NCBI GenBank assembly: GCA_006226375.1 | Contig: SBHC01000016.1 | Coordinates: 40,425-104,424, forward strand | Reading direction: 5' to 3' | Source: Deltaproteobacteria bacterium | Lineage (GTDB): Bacteria; Myxococcota_C; UBA6777 | DNA length: 64,000 nt | In this document: one piece after another, positions 8,798 through 17,383 of the stretch | How positions within the stretch are numbered: the first letter of the stretch is position 1 | Layout: every line of letters begins with the position of its first letter | The notes under the pieces: generated by a model | Databases searched by the model: none | What the model was told of the DNA's origin: nothing | The model's input: the letters and a program-made list of their open reading frames with translations, nothing else | Made by a program: the position numbers and the translations under genes

Positions 8798-8834
8798 TGT
8801 ACGAAGGATCGGCGGGGAGGGCAAGCAAGCCACA

Positions 8835-10028
8835 TCACTGTCGGGTGCTGAGCCCCAGGAAGAACATGTGTTGAGGGTACGTATAGTTTGCATCGTTGGA
8901 GTAGTTATACCGGAAGTTATACCAGGCTTTGAGAAATAGCCCGTTCCCCCACACTCCCGACTTTTTCCAAGGAAGCTTGTAAGAGAGAGAAAGTCCTGTA
9001 TCCAACACATGATCTTGCCGCTCTGTGATGGGTTCAATGGCGTTGCCGTTGCTGTCGTAAACCTTGCGGCCGCCGTAGTGATTGTAGGCCCACTTGCTGA
9101 ACAGTATGGCGCGAAAACCCCGCAACCACTTGGGTCGGTATTCGAACTCAACCCCAGCCGAACCTCCGTACACAGCGTTGAGATCGTCCGCGAAGTTTTG
9201 GTCAGTTGAGCTGCTGTTGGTGTCGCTGAAGCGAAACTCGGAGTTCAAGTTGGGTTGAAAGGCACCCCAGACCCGAATGGCTGTCTCGTTGCTGATGGAT
9301 TGGGCAAGCCGAACATACAGCTTCAAATTGAACGAGTTATCAACATCCGGGTTGATGTACGAGCTGCTCGACAAGCTGGTGGGGTCTTGCGCAAAGTATT
9401 TGTGTGTGAACGTCGCGCTAAATCGAAGGGTTGTCTTGGTTGGGAACCACGTCGTCGCCTGGGCTTTCCATTTGTGGTACATGTGGCTGAAAGCCGCGGT
9501 GTTGTAGTAGTAAGCGTAGCCTGCGCTCCCTGTGAAGTGCAACATCCATCGCTTGTGAGGGTAGAGCTTCAGCCCAAGGTATGCGCCTGTTGTGAGTCGC
9601 TCGTACGCGCTGTAGGTGTCGGAGTAGTCTTGGATGGAAGCGGTCGCGCCCACGCCCAAAAGCCCCTTCAGTCCAGGAAGCTTGAAGAGTTTCTCTCCGC
9701 TGAGAGTGTGCCCGTGCTGGCCCAACTCTGTGTTGAGGAAATTCACGGCCCACTGCCCACGGTAATACATCCCCCAATCTTTGCCTTCGAGGTAACCTGT
9801 CAACAACCCATCCTGGATAACATCAAAAGCATCTGTGCTGCTGTAGTACGCTTTGTCGGTGGTGCGAGTTCCCAAGGAGACGCCAAAGCCATAACGGATT
9901 GGCGAGGATACAGACTTGCTTACGGTCGCCGTGCTGTTGGTTGTGTCGGCCTGGCTCCACGCCAGGGGCCAGACGCAAAACAATCCTATCAAAAGGCAAC
10001 GAACTGCGGGCTGAAGGGACGCATTCAC
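8835..10028 (-). CDS. Predicted outer-membrane beta-barrel protein
   Basis: 397 residues. I chose the GTG at 10028 because AAGGAGG lies 8 bases upstream and a clean signal peptide follows (cleavage near WSQA); a longer open reading from 10106 has a poly-Lys start and no good site. The mature chain is rich in aromatic residues and alternating strands (YGFGVSLGTRTTD, WGMYYRGQWAVNFL, AYLGLKLYPHKRWMLHFTGSAGYAYYY) and ends in strands, as in beta-barrels. No specific porin family is recognised. It lies between the collagen-like gene, from which an intrinsic terminator separates it, and the response-regulator gene. Confidence 0.72.
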   Translation of the reverse strand: MNASLQPAVRCLLIGLFCVWPLAWSQADTTNSTATVSKSVSSPIRYGFGVSLGTRTTDKAYYSSTDAFDVIQDGLLTGYLEGKDWGMYYRGQWAVNFLNTELGQHGHTLSGEKLFKLPGLKGLLGVGATASIQDYSDTYSAYERLTTGAYLGLKLYPHKRWMLHFTGSAGYAYYYNTAAFSHMYHKWKAQATTWFPTKTTLRFSATFTHKYFAQDPTSLSSSSYINPDVDNSFNLKLYVRLAQSISNETAIRVWGAFQPNLNSEFRFSDTNSSSTDQNFADDLNAVYGGSAGVEFEYRPKWLRGFRAILFSKWAYNHYGGRKVYDSNGNAIEPITERQDHVLDTGLSLSYKLPWKKSGVWGNGLFLKAWYNFRYNYSNDANYTYPQHMFFLGLSTRQ

Positions 10029-10106
10029 GGGAGCCTCCTTGGGTCGGTTCTCGTTGGGTTGTGGGAAGGCTTTTTTCTTCTTGGCTTTGTCGAAAGAGCC
10101 AGGCAC

Positions 10107-10127
10107 AAAAAAACTCGCCGGAGCGAG
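10107..10127 (-). terminator. Intrinsic terminator between collagen-like and barrel genes
   Basis: Read on the minus strand: CTCGC, loop TCCG, GCGAG, then seven T residues (10113-10107). It lies 70 bp after the collagen-like stop codon and 79 bp before the GTG of the barrel gene, so read-through would be needed for co-transcription. Confidence 0.75.
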
Positions 10128-10135
10128 CAGAGAGA

Positions 10136-10184
10136 GGGTTCAGGTTGCCGGAGAGAGTGAGGGAAACTTCAGCAACCTGAACCC
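10136..10184 (-). repeat. Perfect 13-bp hairpin before the terminator
   Basis: GGGTTCAGGTTGC (10136-10148) is the exact reverse complement of GCAACCTGAACCC (10172-10184), loop 23 bases. On the minus strand, ACTTCA just before the first arm can also pair with TGAAGT inside the loop, which would compete with the long stem. It stands directly upstream of the terminator at 10107-10127. Confidence 0.65.
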
Positions 10185-10196
10185 TGAAGTGAAACG

Positions 10197-11465
10197 TTAT
10201 CGCTTGCGTTGGGGACGTTGGTTGTTGGTGTTTCCTGAGGGAGGCATCATCATGCCTCCACGGGGACCGCGCATTTGGTTCTGGCTCCCACGGCTGTTGT
10301 TGCCCATGGCGCCGCGGCTGTTGGAGGTACCTTGCATTCCACCTCGGGGACCTTGTTGGCCCTGACGAGAGCCTGTGCTTCCTCTGCTGTTGTTACCTTG
10401 TTGACCCTGTGCTCCTTGCTGGCCGCGCTGCCCTTGCGCACCTTGTTGACCACCTTGACCTTGTTGACCACCTTGTTCGCCGCGTTGGCCACGAGCACCT
10501 TGCTGGCCGTCCTTGCTGTTTCCTTGCTTGCCTTTGCGTTGACGACCTTGTTGGCCTTGCTGTCCTTCCGCTCCTTGGCGGCCGTTGGACTCTCCAAAAC
10601 CATCGCAGTTTTCGTCACGGAATCGGGGACCTCTCATCCCTGAGGAGCCAGCTCCGGGTCCCATTTGTCCGCGAGGACCTTGCATTCCTCGTTGACTACC
10701 TTGCGATTGTCCTTGTCCACCACGGGGTCCTTCTTGTCCGGACTGACCTTGCTGACCTTGCGGTCCACGCTGTCCTTGTTGGCCTTGTGGGCCGCGTTGG
10801 CCTTCCGTGCCGCCTTGTGGACCTCTTTGACCAGACTCTCCCTGTTGTCCTCGGGCTCCTTGCTGTCCTTGTGCGCCTTGCTCGCCCTGTGAGCCACGCT
10901 TGCCTTGTTCTCCCTGTTGGCCTTGGGGACCGCGCTGGCCTTCCGCACCTTGCTGACTACCTTGAGGGCCGCGTTGTCCTTCGGCTCCTTGTTGGTCTCT
11001 GGAGCCTTGTTGGCCTTGGTTGCCCTGTGGACCGCGCTGAGCTTGGTTTCCCTGAGAACGTTCGGAGGGCGGGCCGCTTTGCTGTCCTTGCTCGCCTTTT
11101 TGTGGTGGCTGTCCCTGGCTACCTTGCTTGGAGTTTTGCCCGTTCATGGAACCACGCTGTGAGTTTTGATTGACCCGACGAAGGAATCGTTTGAGACGGC
11201 GAAGCTTGTGTTTGATCTTGTGAAGATCCTTGCCTTCCAGACTTTCTTTGCCTTCCTTGTCTTTGGAGTTGTTTTCGGTTCCTTTCTCCGGTGAGGTTGG
11301 GCGTTCGGGACGATCGGTTTTCTCCTTCTTCGTTTGCGTTTCTTGCTGGGGTGAGCCCGAATCTTTCTCTGCGGCCTGTGCTTGGTGTTGGGGAGCCAGG
11401 GCAAGCCCAGCACACAACATCATGCCGCAGGCTGGCATCCACATTCGCTTCCATCGTTGTTCCAT
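10197..11465 (-). CDS. Exported collagen-like (Gly-X-Y) protein
   Basis: 422 residues from the ATG at 11465 (GGAGAAA upstream; a longer open reading exists but lacks this site). A signal peptide ends near AQA. Residues about 25-85 are charged and unstructured ([11 protein letters not shown]), followed by a short basic amphipathic helix ([16 protein letters not shown]) that could act as a trimerisation or anchor segment. The rest is mostly Gly-X-Y, dominated by GQQ, GPQ, GQR, GEQ and GAQ triplets and broken several times; a non-collagen insert with [13 protein letters not shown] lies mid-way. The C-terminus is basic and Asn/Arg/Met-rich. Bacterial collagen-like proteins form surface or extracellular stalks. 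Proline is rare in the X position, so helix stability is uncertain. Confidence 0.8.
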   Translation of the reverse strand: MEQRWKRMWMPACGMMLCAGLALAPQHQAQAAEKDSGSPQQETQTKKEKTDRPERPTSPEKGTENNSKDKEGKESLEGKDLHKIKHKLRRLKRFLRRVNQNSQRGSMNGQNSKQGSQGQPPQKGEQGQQSGPPSERSQGNQAQRGPQGNQGQQGSRDQQGAEGQRGPQGSQQGAEGQRGPQGQQGEQGKRGSQGEQGAQGQQGARGQQGESGQRGPQGGTEGQRGPQGQQGQRGPQGQQGQSGQEGPRGGQGQSQGSQRGMQGPRGQMGPGAGSSGMRGPRFRDENCDGFGESNGRQGAEGQQGQQGRQRKGKQGNSKDGQQGARGQRGEQGGQQGQGGQQGAQGQRGQQGAQGQQGNNSRGSTGSRQGQQGPRGGMQGTSNSRGAMGNNSRGSQNQMRGPRGGMMMPPSGNTNNQRPQRKR

Positions 11466-11899
11466 AAGGTTTCTCCTTGTCGCTTGTTCCCATGGATGAG
11501 TGTGTCCCTGTGGGAACGACCAGGGACGCTCCCCACGACAAAGCATGTCCTGTTCCAAGACCATTGCGTTGGGTTTGTTTTTCTTTGATTCTTAGGGTTT
11601 GCTCGATTGGGAGCAACTCAAAGAGGGTGGAGGTCGACAATATGGTCGATGCCGGGAACTTCCTTGTCGACAATTTGGTCGAAATCAGAGGGGTAGACCC
11701 TGTATCCAAGATGAAGTCGCCGATCTTGTACGTGTTCTTCTTGTCGTCGCGGAGGTTTCGGCCTTGCGTTTCACGGTGGTCTCGGGTACTTTGCTTGTGC
11801 TTGCAATCATCGAGGGTGGTTGGGAAGTCTTTGGAGTGTAGCGGTGTTCATCTTGTGAGTGGGTTTTTATTGTAAGTATGAATTAGGGAGAATCGTCGT
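11466..11899. other. Divergent intergenic region with tandem palindromes
   Basis: 434 bp between the leftward collagen-like gene and the rightward HMG-CoA synthase gene. Apart from the tandem operator-like palindromes at 11633-11682 I see no gene or RNA. Both promoters must lie here. Confidence 0.6.
11633..11682. promoter_or_regulatory. Two operator-like palindromes TCGAC-N6-GTCGA
   Basis: TCGAC AATATG GTCGA at 11634-11649 and TCGAC AATTTG GTCGA at 11667-11682 are two copies of the same inverted repeat, 33 bp apart (about three helical turns). The arrangement fits two dimers of one repressor or activator bound on the same DNA face, between two divergent genes. Confidence 0.6.
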
Positions 11900-13378
11900 A
11901 TGAGTTTTGGACAAAGCCAATGGGGTGTAAGTGGGATGGCCCTCTACGTACCCACCCTTTGTGTCGAACTGGAAGACTGGTGTGAGTGGACAGGAAACCC
12001 CTGGCGGAAGATCAACTCTGTGGTTGGTCGCAGCTTCCGTATGCCCGACCACCAGGAAAACATATACACTATGGCAGCGAATGCCGTGTTGCGTTTGATT
12101 CTACAGAATGACATCGATCCTCGCGAAGTGGGCTTTCTTGGATTCGGCACCGAGTCCAGCTCGGACAACGCTACAGGTACAGTCATTCTCAAGGGGATGG
12201 TGAACCAGGCCCTAGAGGCGATGGACATGCCGCGGCTGTCTCGACACTGTGAGGTGCCTGAGTTCAAACAAGCTTGCCTGGGCGGTGTGTATGCGCTGAA
12301 GGCTGCTGTCCGTTGGCTCGCTTTTGATGGCCAGGGCAAAAAGGCGATTGTTGTCTGCGGCGACAAAGCAGAGTACGAGCGAGGCTCTTCGGGTGAAGCG
12401 ACTCAGGGCGCCGGCGCGATCGCTATGCTCGTGGAAGAAGATCCCAAGCTCTTTAGCCTGGAGTTGCGGAATGGAGGAAACGCCTCAGACTACCGTGGCT
12501 TTGACTTCCGCAAGCCATTCCAGCGTCACTTTATGGAAGGCTACGCGATTCAGGCGCGTCGGATGCACGACTTCCCCGTCTTTAGCGGCAAATACTCCAT
12601 GATTTGCTACATCGAAGAGACCATTCAGGCTCTTGACGACATGTTGAGCAAGATCGGCATGGCCCCGCGACCCTTCTATCACAAAGTGGACGGTCTCTTC
12701 CTTCACCGACCGTACCACCGTATGCCTGTCAATGCTGCAGCGGCGCTCTATATCTGGGGTCTCAGTCGAAACGAAGACCACCGAGGAGAGTTGCGAGAGT
12801 ACTGTGACGCTGCTGGCGTGGACTACGATCTTGTCCTGGCTGAGATGCTTGGAGAGCACGATCTCTTCCAAAGTGTCCTCAGCGGGAACAAGAACGGGAA
12901 CATCTTCCCCGAGAGTATGCAGGTCGTTCGCTTCTTCCGAAACACACCCAAGTTTAAGGAAGTGGTCCAGAACAAAATGAGCCTGGGTGCCGATTTAATG
13001 ATGGACCTGGGTAACCTGTACACCGCGTCCCTGTTCTCATGGATGGCAGCTGGCTTTACCGATGCCTTGGAACAAGACATTGAACTGCATCACAAAGAGT
13101 TTGTTATTGTGGGTTACGGTTCGGGTGATGCGGCAGAAGCCATTCCTATTCACGTGATGCCAACCTGGAGAGATGCGGCACAGCGGATTCAGTTCCGAGA
13201 CGCTCTTGCCTCCAAGGTCGTGCTCAACCAGGAGCAGTACGAATCCCTGCACGACGAGTACCAATCTCCCGAGCTGGATTACGAGCGTCGTGGGCGCTTC
13301 GAGATCGATCGAGTGGGCAACGAAATGGGCGCTGACTTCCAAGATGTCGGCGTCGAATACTACGAGTTCAACCACTAA
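11900..13378 (+). CDS. mvaS: Hydroxymethylglutaryl-CoA synthase
   Basis: 492 residues; ATG at 11900 with AGGGAGA upstream. A thiolase-fold enzyme that condenses acetyl-CoA with acetoacetyl-CoA to HMG-CoA, the entry to the mevalonate (or isovaleryl-CoA) route. The active-site residues are in place: Glu85 in GFGTESSSDNA, Cys126 in EFKQACLGGVYAL and His269 in GLFLHRPYHRMP; SGKYSMICYIEE and GNLYTASLFS are further family signatures. It is longer than typical mvaS (about 385-400) because of insertions and a C-terminal extension, nearer to the eukaryote/myxobacterial type. No other mevalonate genes are in the window. The symbol is assigned from the family, not from synteny. Confidence 0.85.
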   Translation: MSFGQSQWGVSGMALYVPTLCVELEDWCEWTGNPWRKINSVVGRSFRMPDHQENIYTMAANAVLRLILQNDIDPREVGFLGFGTESSSDNATGTVILKGMVNQALEAMDMPRLSRHCEVPEFKQACLGGVYALKAAVRWLAFDGQGKKAIVVCGDKAEYERGSSGEATQGAGAIAMLVEEDPKLFSLELRNGGNASDYRGFDFRKPFQRHFMEGYAIQARRMHDFPVFSGKYSMICYIEETIQALDDMLSKIGMAPRPFYHKVDGLFLHRPYHRMPVNAAAALYIWGLSRNEDHRGELREYCDAAGVDYDLVLAEMLGEHDLFQSVLSGNKNGNIFPESMQVVRFFRNTPKFKEVVQNKMSLGADLMMDLGNLYTASLFSWMAAGFTDALEQDIELHHKEFVIVGYGSGDAAEAIPIHVMPTWRDAAQRIQFRDALASKVVLNQEQYESLHDEYQSPELDYERRGRFEIDRVGNEMGADFQDVGVEYYEFNH

Positions 13379-13387
13379 AGCACCTTC

Positions 13388-13417
13388 AAGGGCGCTTCCC
13401 TTTCCCCTCTTTTTTTT
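13388..13417 (+). terminator. Weak intrinsic terminator
   Basis: AAGGG, loop CGCTT, CCCTT, then TCCCCTC and eight T residues, in the 58-bp gap between the convergent HMG-CoA synthase and phosphatase genes. The stem is only 5 bp. Confidence 0.45.
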
Positions 13418-13436
13418 CCCCATCCTCCTCAATATT

Positions 13437-14735
13437 CTATGCTGATTCCAAGCCGTCTTCTTCCACCTGGATTTGATGGATCACTGCGTGGCGAGCGTCT
13501 GTTGCGCTGACGGTCACTTCCTCCAAGCCCAGTTGGTTCATGATATGCAGAAGCAGCGACGCGGAAGCAGGTAGCTTTTTGCCATAATCGAGCGCGCCAG
13601 CTTCGTTGTCGACACCCAAAGCACGCTGTGTTGTTTCGTCTTTGTTTTGTTGGATGATGTCGACACGATCTCCTTCTGGGATGGCTCCCATTTCTCGCCG
13701 TAACGCGTCAATGTCATCGCGGGTGATGGTGTCTTTCTGGAAGTGAGCCCGCAAGAACTTGGACACACCGCCTGTTGCTACGAGAGTTCGATCTTGGAGA
13801 AGGGCAGCATCCAGGGGCATGGGGGCTTTCTCAAGCAAGACCTTGTCGACATGGGCAAAGTCTTCGGCAGATAGGGTCTGTGCGTTGCTGGGAAAGATCT
13901 CATCCAGGATGTAGTTGCTACCCAACTGCGTGGAGTTGCCTTCTTCCATGGTGTCGCGTGTTCCCACAGCCAACTGGAAGCTACCTCCTCCCAGATCCAG
14001 GGTGGCAAAGCGCGCATCGGCCGGGATGTTCGATTGTGTACGCAGTGCTGCGAGAGTCCCCAGGTAGCCGATCTCTGCTTCTTGAGGACCTGACAAGATG
14101 CGAGCCTGTGTTAGCCCCAATTCGTCCTTGAGTCGCTGGATAAAGTCGCTACCATTGGAGCTGTTACGCACGGCGGCTGTCGAGATTAAGCCAATCTCGG
14201 TCGGATCGAGTCCGAGGCTATCCGCTTCTTCCAAAAAAACCTTGAGCGCGTCGATGGTGCGTTGTTGGTTGGCATCAGGCAATGGGTCTCCTTCTGTTAC
14301 GCCTTTGCCCAAGCGGGTTCCTATTTTGTGGTCGCGAACGACGGAGAGTGAGCCATCCGATTGCTCCCGAATAATCAGCATCTTGGCGCTGTTGCTGCCC
14401 AAGTCGATCGCTGCAAACAATTCGGAAGAGTCTTGCTGTCCTTCTTCCACGCGGGCCACCTGTTGCAACAAACCAAACGCGCTTGTTTGCTGCAGCGCAC
14501 CCACACGTGTTCTTGGGTTGCTGAGAGATGTCTCTGCAAGCTCTGGGACGTGTGTTCCTGCCAACTCCACCATACGTTGTTGGGAAGGTTGGAGGTTCTC
14601 AGAGAGGTCGGTTTGGAGCCACTCCTCTTGAAGGTTCATCGATGCATCAAGCGTCTCTTGTGACACAGACTGGGATGTTTCTTGTGCCTTCGGAAGAGGC
14701 GATTGTGACGACACAGAGGGGGATTTTAGCTTCAT
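13437..14735 (-). CDS. Ppx/GppA-type phosphatase with N-terminal extension
   Basis: 432 residues. The ASKHA-fold phosphatase domain spans about 106-425: phosphate-1 loop AIDLGSNSAKMLI (Asp111), TAAVRNSSNG, LSGPQEAEIGYLG and LDLGGGSFQLAV, the usual order of exopolyphosphatase and pppGpp phosphatase. It probably hydrolyses polyphosphate or (p)ppGpp. It is shorter than E. coli Ppx and lacks the C-terminal HD-like domain. The first 105 residues are polar and low in complexity, not part of the enzyme; an internal start is possible but no better ribosome-binding site is seen. It is convergent with the HMG-CoA synthase gene. Confidence 0.87.
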   Translation of the reverse strand: MKLKSPSVSSQSPLPKAQETSQSVSQETLDASMNLQEEWLQTDLSENLQPSQQRMVELAGTHVPELAETSLSNPRTRVGALQQTSAFGLLQQVARVEEGQQDSSELFAAIDLGSNSAKMLIIREQSDGSLSVVRDHKIGTRLGKGVTEGDPLPDANQQRTIDALKVFLEEADSLGLDPTEIGLISTAAVRNSSNGSDFIQRLKDELGLTQARILSGPQEAEIGYLGTLAALRTQSNIPADARFATLDLGGGSFQLAVGTRDTMEEGNSTQLGSNYILDEIFPSNAQTLSAEDFAHVDKVLLEKAPMPLDAALLQDRTLVATGGVSKFLRAHFQKDTITRDDIDALRREMGAIPEGDRVDIIQQNKDETTQRALGVDNEAGALDYGKKLPASASLLLHIMNQLGLEEVTVSATDARHAVIHQIQVEEDGLESA

Positions 14736-15125
14736 CGATGGAACTCCAACTCGGCAAGTACTAGGCTTTCTTCTCGGAACCTTGTGTAGCTCCTGAGTGG
14801 TTGTTTTGTATCACAAAGCACACGCGAAATGAAGGCTCCCAGGTGGTTTAGAGCGTATGTTGAGGAATAAAAGCAAGCCAATGCTGCAACCCCTCATCGT
14901 GGTCAACAAGCGTTGGAACGCTTGAAAGATCGGTGTTGTCTCTGTTGATCTTTCTGCGTTCTTAGGTTGATTAATATCAAGGGGCTTTCCTAGGACTTTG
15001 TTATTGATAGGTTTCGTAACGTTGCTTCATCTTGCAACAGTTTTGCAGCCAGCGTCTCTATACGAGCGGAGAGCAACAGTCGCGAAACTACTCCATTCGA
15101 TGAATGGTAGAGAACGGAGAATCCA
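14736..15125. other. Divergent promoter region of phosphatase and sulfur operon
   Basis: 390 bp, no gene. It contains a perfect FNR/CRP-type half-site pair (14967-14980) and is otherwise AT-richer than its flanks, as expected of a promoter region. Confidence 0.6.
14967..14980. promoter_or_regulatory. FNR-type binding site upstream of the sulfur operon
   Basis: TTGAT-TAAT-ATCAA matches the FNR/ANR consensus TTGAT-N4-ATCAA at all ten defined positions. It is centred about 152 bp upstream of the SQR start codon, which would suit oxygen- or redox-responsive control. The regulator is not in the window. Confidence 0.6.
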
Positions 15126-16358
15126 ATGAAAAACCTCGTGATCTTGGGGGCCGGAACTGCAGGGACTATGATGGCGAACAAGCTGGTTCGCGCGCTTCCC
15201 CCATCGGAGTGGAGTGTTACCGTAGTCGACCGGGATAACGTCCATGTGTACCAACCTGGCCTTTTGTTTCTTCCGTTTGGTTCGTACAGCCGCGACGAAA
15301 TCGAAAAGCCTCGCGACTCGCTGCTTGATTCTGGGGTCAATCTGATTCTCAGCCCCATCGAACGCATTGAGCCCGACAACCAGAAAGTCTTCTTGCAAGA
15401 TGACATCGTGCTTCCCTACGACATCTTGATTGTGGCAACAGGAACACGTGTTGCTCCCGAAGAGACCGAAGGGTTGACAGGTGTCGGTTGGCAAGAAACA
15501 GCCTTTGACTTCTACACATTGGATGGCGCCAGCAAGCTGGAAGAGTTTCTCAGCAGTTGGGAAGGGGGGCGGCTGGTTCTAAATATCGCAGAGATGCCGA
15601 TCAAGTGTCCTGTCGCTCCTCTCGAATTTATGTTCCTGGCGGACTCTTTCTTTACCCAGAAGGGGATCCGGGACAAGGTCGAGCTGGTGATGGCGACTCC
15701 GCTGGATGGCGCGTTTACCAAGCCCATCGCTGCGAGCGTTCTCGGCAACATGTTGGAACAACGCAACATCAAGGTGGAGAGTGACTTTGTTATCTCCAAA
15801 GTTGACGGTGAAAAGAGAAACATCGAAGCGTACGACGGTCGGCAGCTGGACTACGACTTGTTGGTGACTGTGCCTCTACACTTTGGTACGGAAGCGATCG
15901 GTGCGTCGCAAATGGGTGACGCCTCTGACTTCTTGCCCACCGACAAGCACACCTTGCAAGCGAAGAACTTCTCAAACGTGTTTGCTCTGGGCGACGCAAC
16001 TGACCTGCCGACCTCCAAAGCGGGCTCCGTGGCACACTTTCAGGCCGACGTGTTGATTCACAACGTGCTGCGCTTCATCAAGGGACAGGAGCTTCTGCCC
16101 GACTTCGATGGACACGCAAACTGCTTCATCGAGACAGGCTTCGGCAAAGCTATCTTGATCGACTTTAACTATGACACAGAGCCTCTTCCGGGTCGCTTCC
16201 CACTCCCTGGCGTTGGGCCGTTCAAGCTTTTGGAAGAGAGTTACATCAATCACTGGGGCAAGCTGGGATTCAAGTGGGTGTACTGGAACCTGCTTGTGCA
16301 AGGCAAAGAACTTCCCCTTGACCATCGTATGTTGATGGCTGGAAAATGGAGCTCATGA
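15126..16358 (+). CDS. Sulfide:quinone oxidoreductase-like flavoprotein
   Basis: 410 residues. N-terminal FAD Rossmann motif VILGAGTAGTMMANKL, second dinucleotide-type segment, IVATGTRVAPEE, and FALGDATDLPTSKAGSVAHFQ near the C-terminus. Cys161 in IKCPVAPLE and Cys333 in HANCF match the redox-active pair of SQR; the third SQR cysteine (near 128) is absent. SQR oxidises sulfide to sulfane sulfur at the membrane and passes electrons to quinone. The C-terminus ends in amphipathic or aromatic segments (KLGFKWVYWNLLVQG) that could dock on the membrane. It is first of three genes and overlaps the next by 4 bp, with an FNR-type site upstream. Confidence 0.87.
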   Translation: MKNLVILGAGTAGTMMANKLVRALPPSEWSVTVVDRDNVHVYQPGLLFLPFGSYSRDEIEKPRDSLLDSGVNLILSPIERIEPDNQKVFLQDDIVLPYDILIVATGTRVAPEETEGLTGVGWQETAFDFYTLDGASKLEEFLSSWEGGRLVLNIAEMPIKCPVAPLEFMFLADSFFTQKGIRDKVELVMATPLDGAFTKPIAASVLGNMLEQRNIKVESDFVISKVDGEKRNIEAYDGRQLDYDLLVTVPLHFGTEAIGASQMGDASDFLPTDKHTLQAKNFSNVFALGDATDLPTSKAGSVAHFQADVLIHNVLRFIKGQELLPDFDGHANCFIETGFGKAILIDFNYDTEPLPGRFPLPGVGPFKLLEESYINHWGKLGFKWVYWNLLVQGKELPLDHRMLMAGKWSS

Positions 16359-17317
16359 TGCAAACCCAAGAATGGCAAACCGCAGTGACCGAACTGTCCC
16401 AGCGTATGGACAAAATGAACCAACAGCTCGCGGTCTTGGTTCAAAGTCAAACCTATCTTTCTGAGATGATGGCTGAGATGAGTCCCATCCTCAAGGAAGT
16501 GATGTCGGCTGGTACAACACAACTTCAAGAGCTTGAAGACAAGGGCTACTTTGCCTTCGCACGTGAAATGACCGGCGTTCTCGACCAGATCGTAACGGGC
16601 TTTTCTCCCGACGATGTCCAACAGCTCGGCCAAAACGTTGTGGGCATCTTGAACACTGTCAAAGGTCTGACACAGCCCGATATGCTCAACCTGATCAACG
16701 AGGCCACTGAGCCGATTCATCACCCCGAAAACGTCAAACCTGTCGGCATGTACGGGATGATGAAAGCTACGCGCGACGATGATGTGCGTCGAGGTTTTGG
16801 CGTCATGGTGGAAGTATTGCGGCAAGTTGGGCGTGGAGTGCAAGGTCTTCGTGGCGGCTCGTCTTCCACAAGTCTTGTGGCTCAGAAGAGCAACAAACGT
16901 GACGCTGTTCGAGCGCGCCTTGCTCCCAAGCGTCGGATGAGTCAACCGGTGGAGGCAGCACCTGCTCCTGCAGCAGCGCCCGCACGGCCCGCTCCAAGAC
17001 AAGCAGCCGTTCCCGCTGCAGCTCCTGCGATGGAAGGCTTCTCTGCGGACGGTTACTTGCTGAATCCAGAGACCTGGAATCGTGACATGGGTGCTCAGAT
17101 CGCGCAGTCTTTGGGCATCGAACTCACAGAGGAACATTGGAAGGTCGTTGACTTTGCTCGCTCGGATTACCTGGAGGTTGGTAAGTCTCCAAACATCCGA
17201 AGAATCACCCAGGGAATGGATGTGAAGACCAAAGACATTTACGCCCTGTTTCCCCAAGCTCCAGGTCGGACGATCTCGAAGGTCGCGGGGATCCCAAAAC
17301 CGGGCGGGTGTCTCTAG
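16355..17317 (+). CDS. Fusion of DUF1641 and DsrC/TusE sulfur-carrier domain
   Basis: 320 residues from the ATG at 16355, which overlaps the SQR stop (ATGA); 16346 and 16358 are possible alternatives. Residues about 1-175 are helical, with the DUF1641 signature TRDDDVRRGFGVMVEVLRQVG. An Ala/Pro linker (about 195-225) follows. The last 95 residues are a complete DsrC/TusE domain: GYLLNPETWN, LTEEHWKVVDFARSDYLE, IYALFPQAPG and the flexible arm ending KPGGCL. The penultimate Cys319 (sulfur-carrying CysA) is present; the partner Cys 11 residues earlier is Ser308, so it is the one-cysteine TusE-like type and cannot form the DsrC intramolecular disulfide/trisulfide. It probably accepts sulfane sulfur made by SQR. 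Confidence 0.85.
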   Translation: MMQTQEWQTAVTELSQRMDKMNQQLAVLVQSQTYLSEMMAEMSPILKEVMSAGTTQLQELEDKGYFAFAREMTGVLDQIVTGFSPDDVQQLGQNVVGILNTVKGLTQPDMLNLINEATEPIHHPENVKPVGMYGMMKATRDDDVRRGFGVMVEVLRQVGRGVQGLRGGSSSTSLVAQKSNKRDAVRARLAPKRRMSQPVEAAPAPAAAPARPAPRQAAVPAAAPAMEGFSADGYLLNPETWNRDMGAQIAQSLGIELTEEHWKVVDFARSDYLEVGKSPNIRRITQGMDVKTKDIYALFPQAPGRTISKVAGIPKPGGCL

Positions 17318-17383
17318 GTCATCCCCTTCGTTCCGACGACACACTGCATGTTCCCCTAAGACACTCCAGATAGGAGAAATCAC

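Noticed and set aside
10275..11173. Long open frames on the plus strand opposite the collagen-like gene
   Set aside because: They arise from the three-base periodicity of the Gly-X-Y repeat; they have Leu/Val/Ala-rich, signal-free translations and no ribosome-binding site.
10197..11465. Possible CRISPR or satellite array
   Set aside because: The repeats are degenerate, of variable unit and preserve a reading frame; they encode Gly-X-Y triplets. The same applies to the Cys-rich repeat genes at 46701-48065 and 52764-55169.
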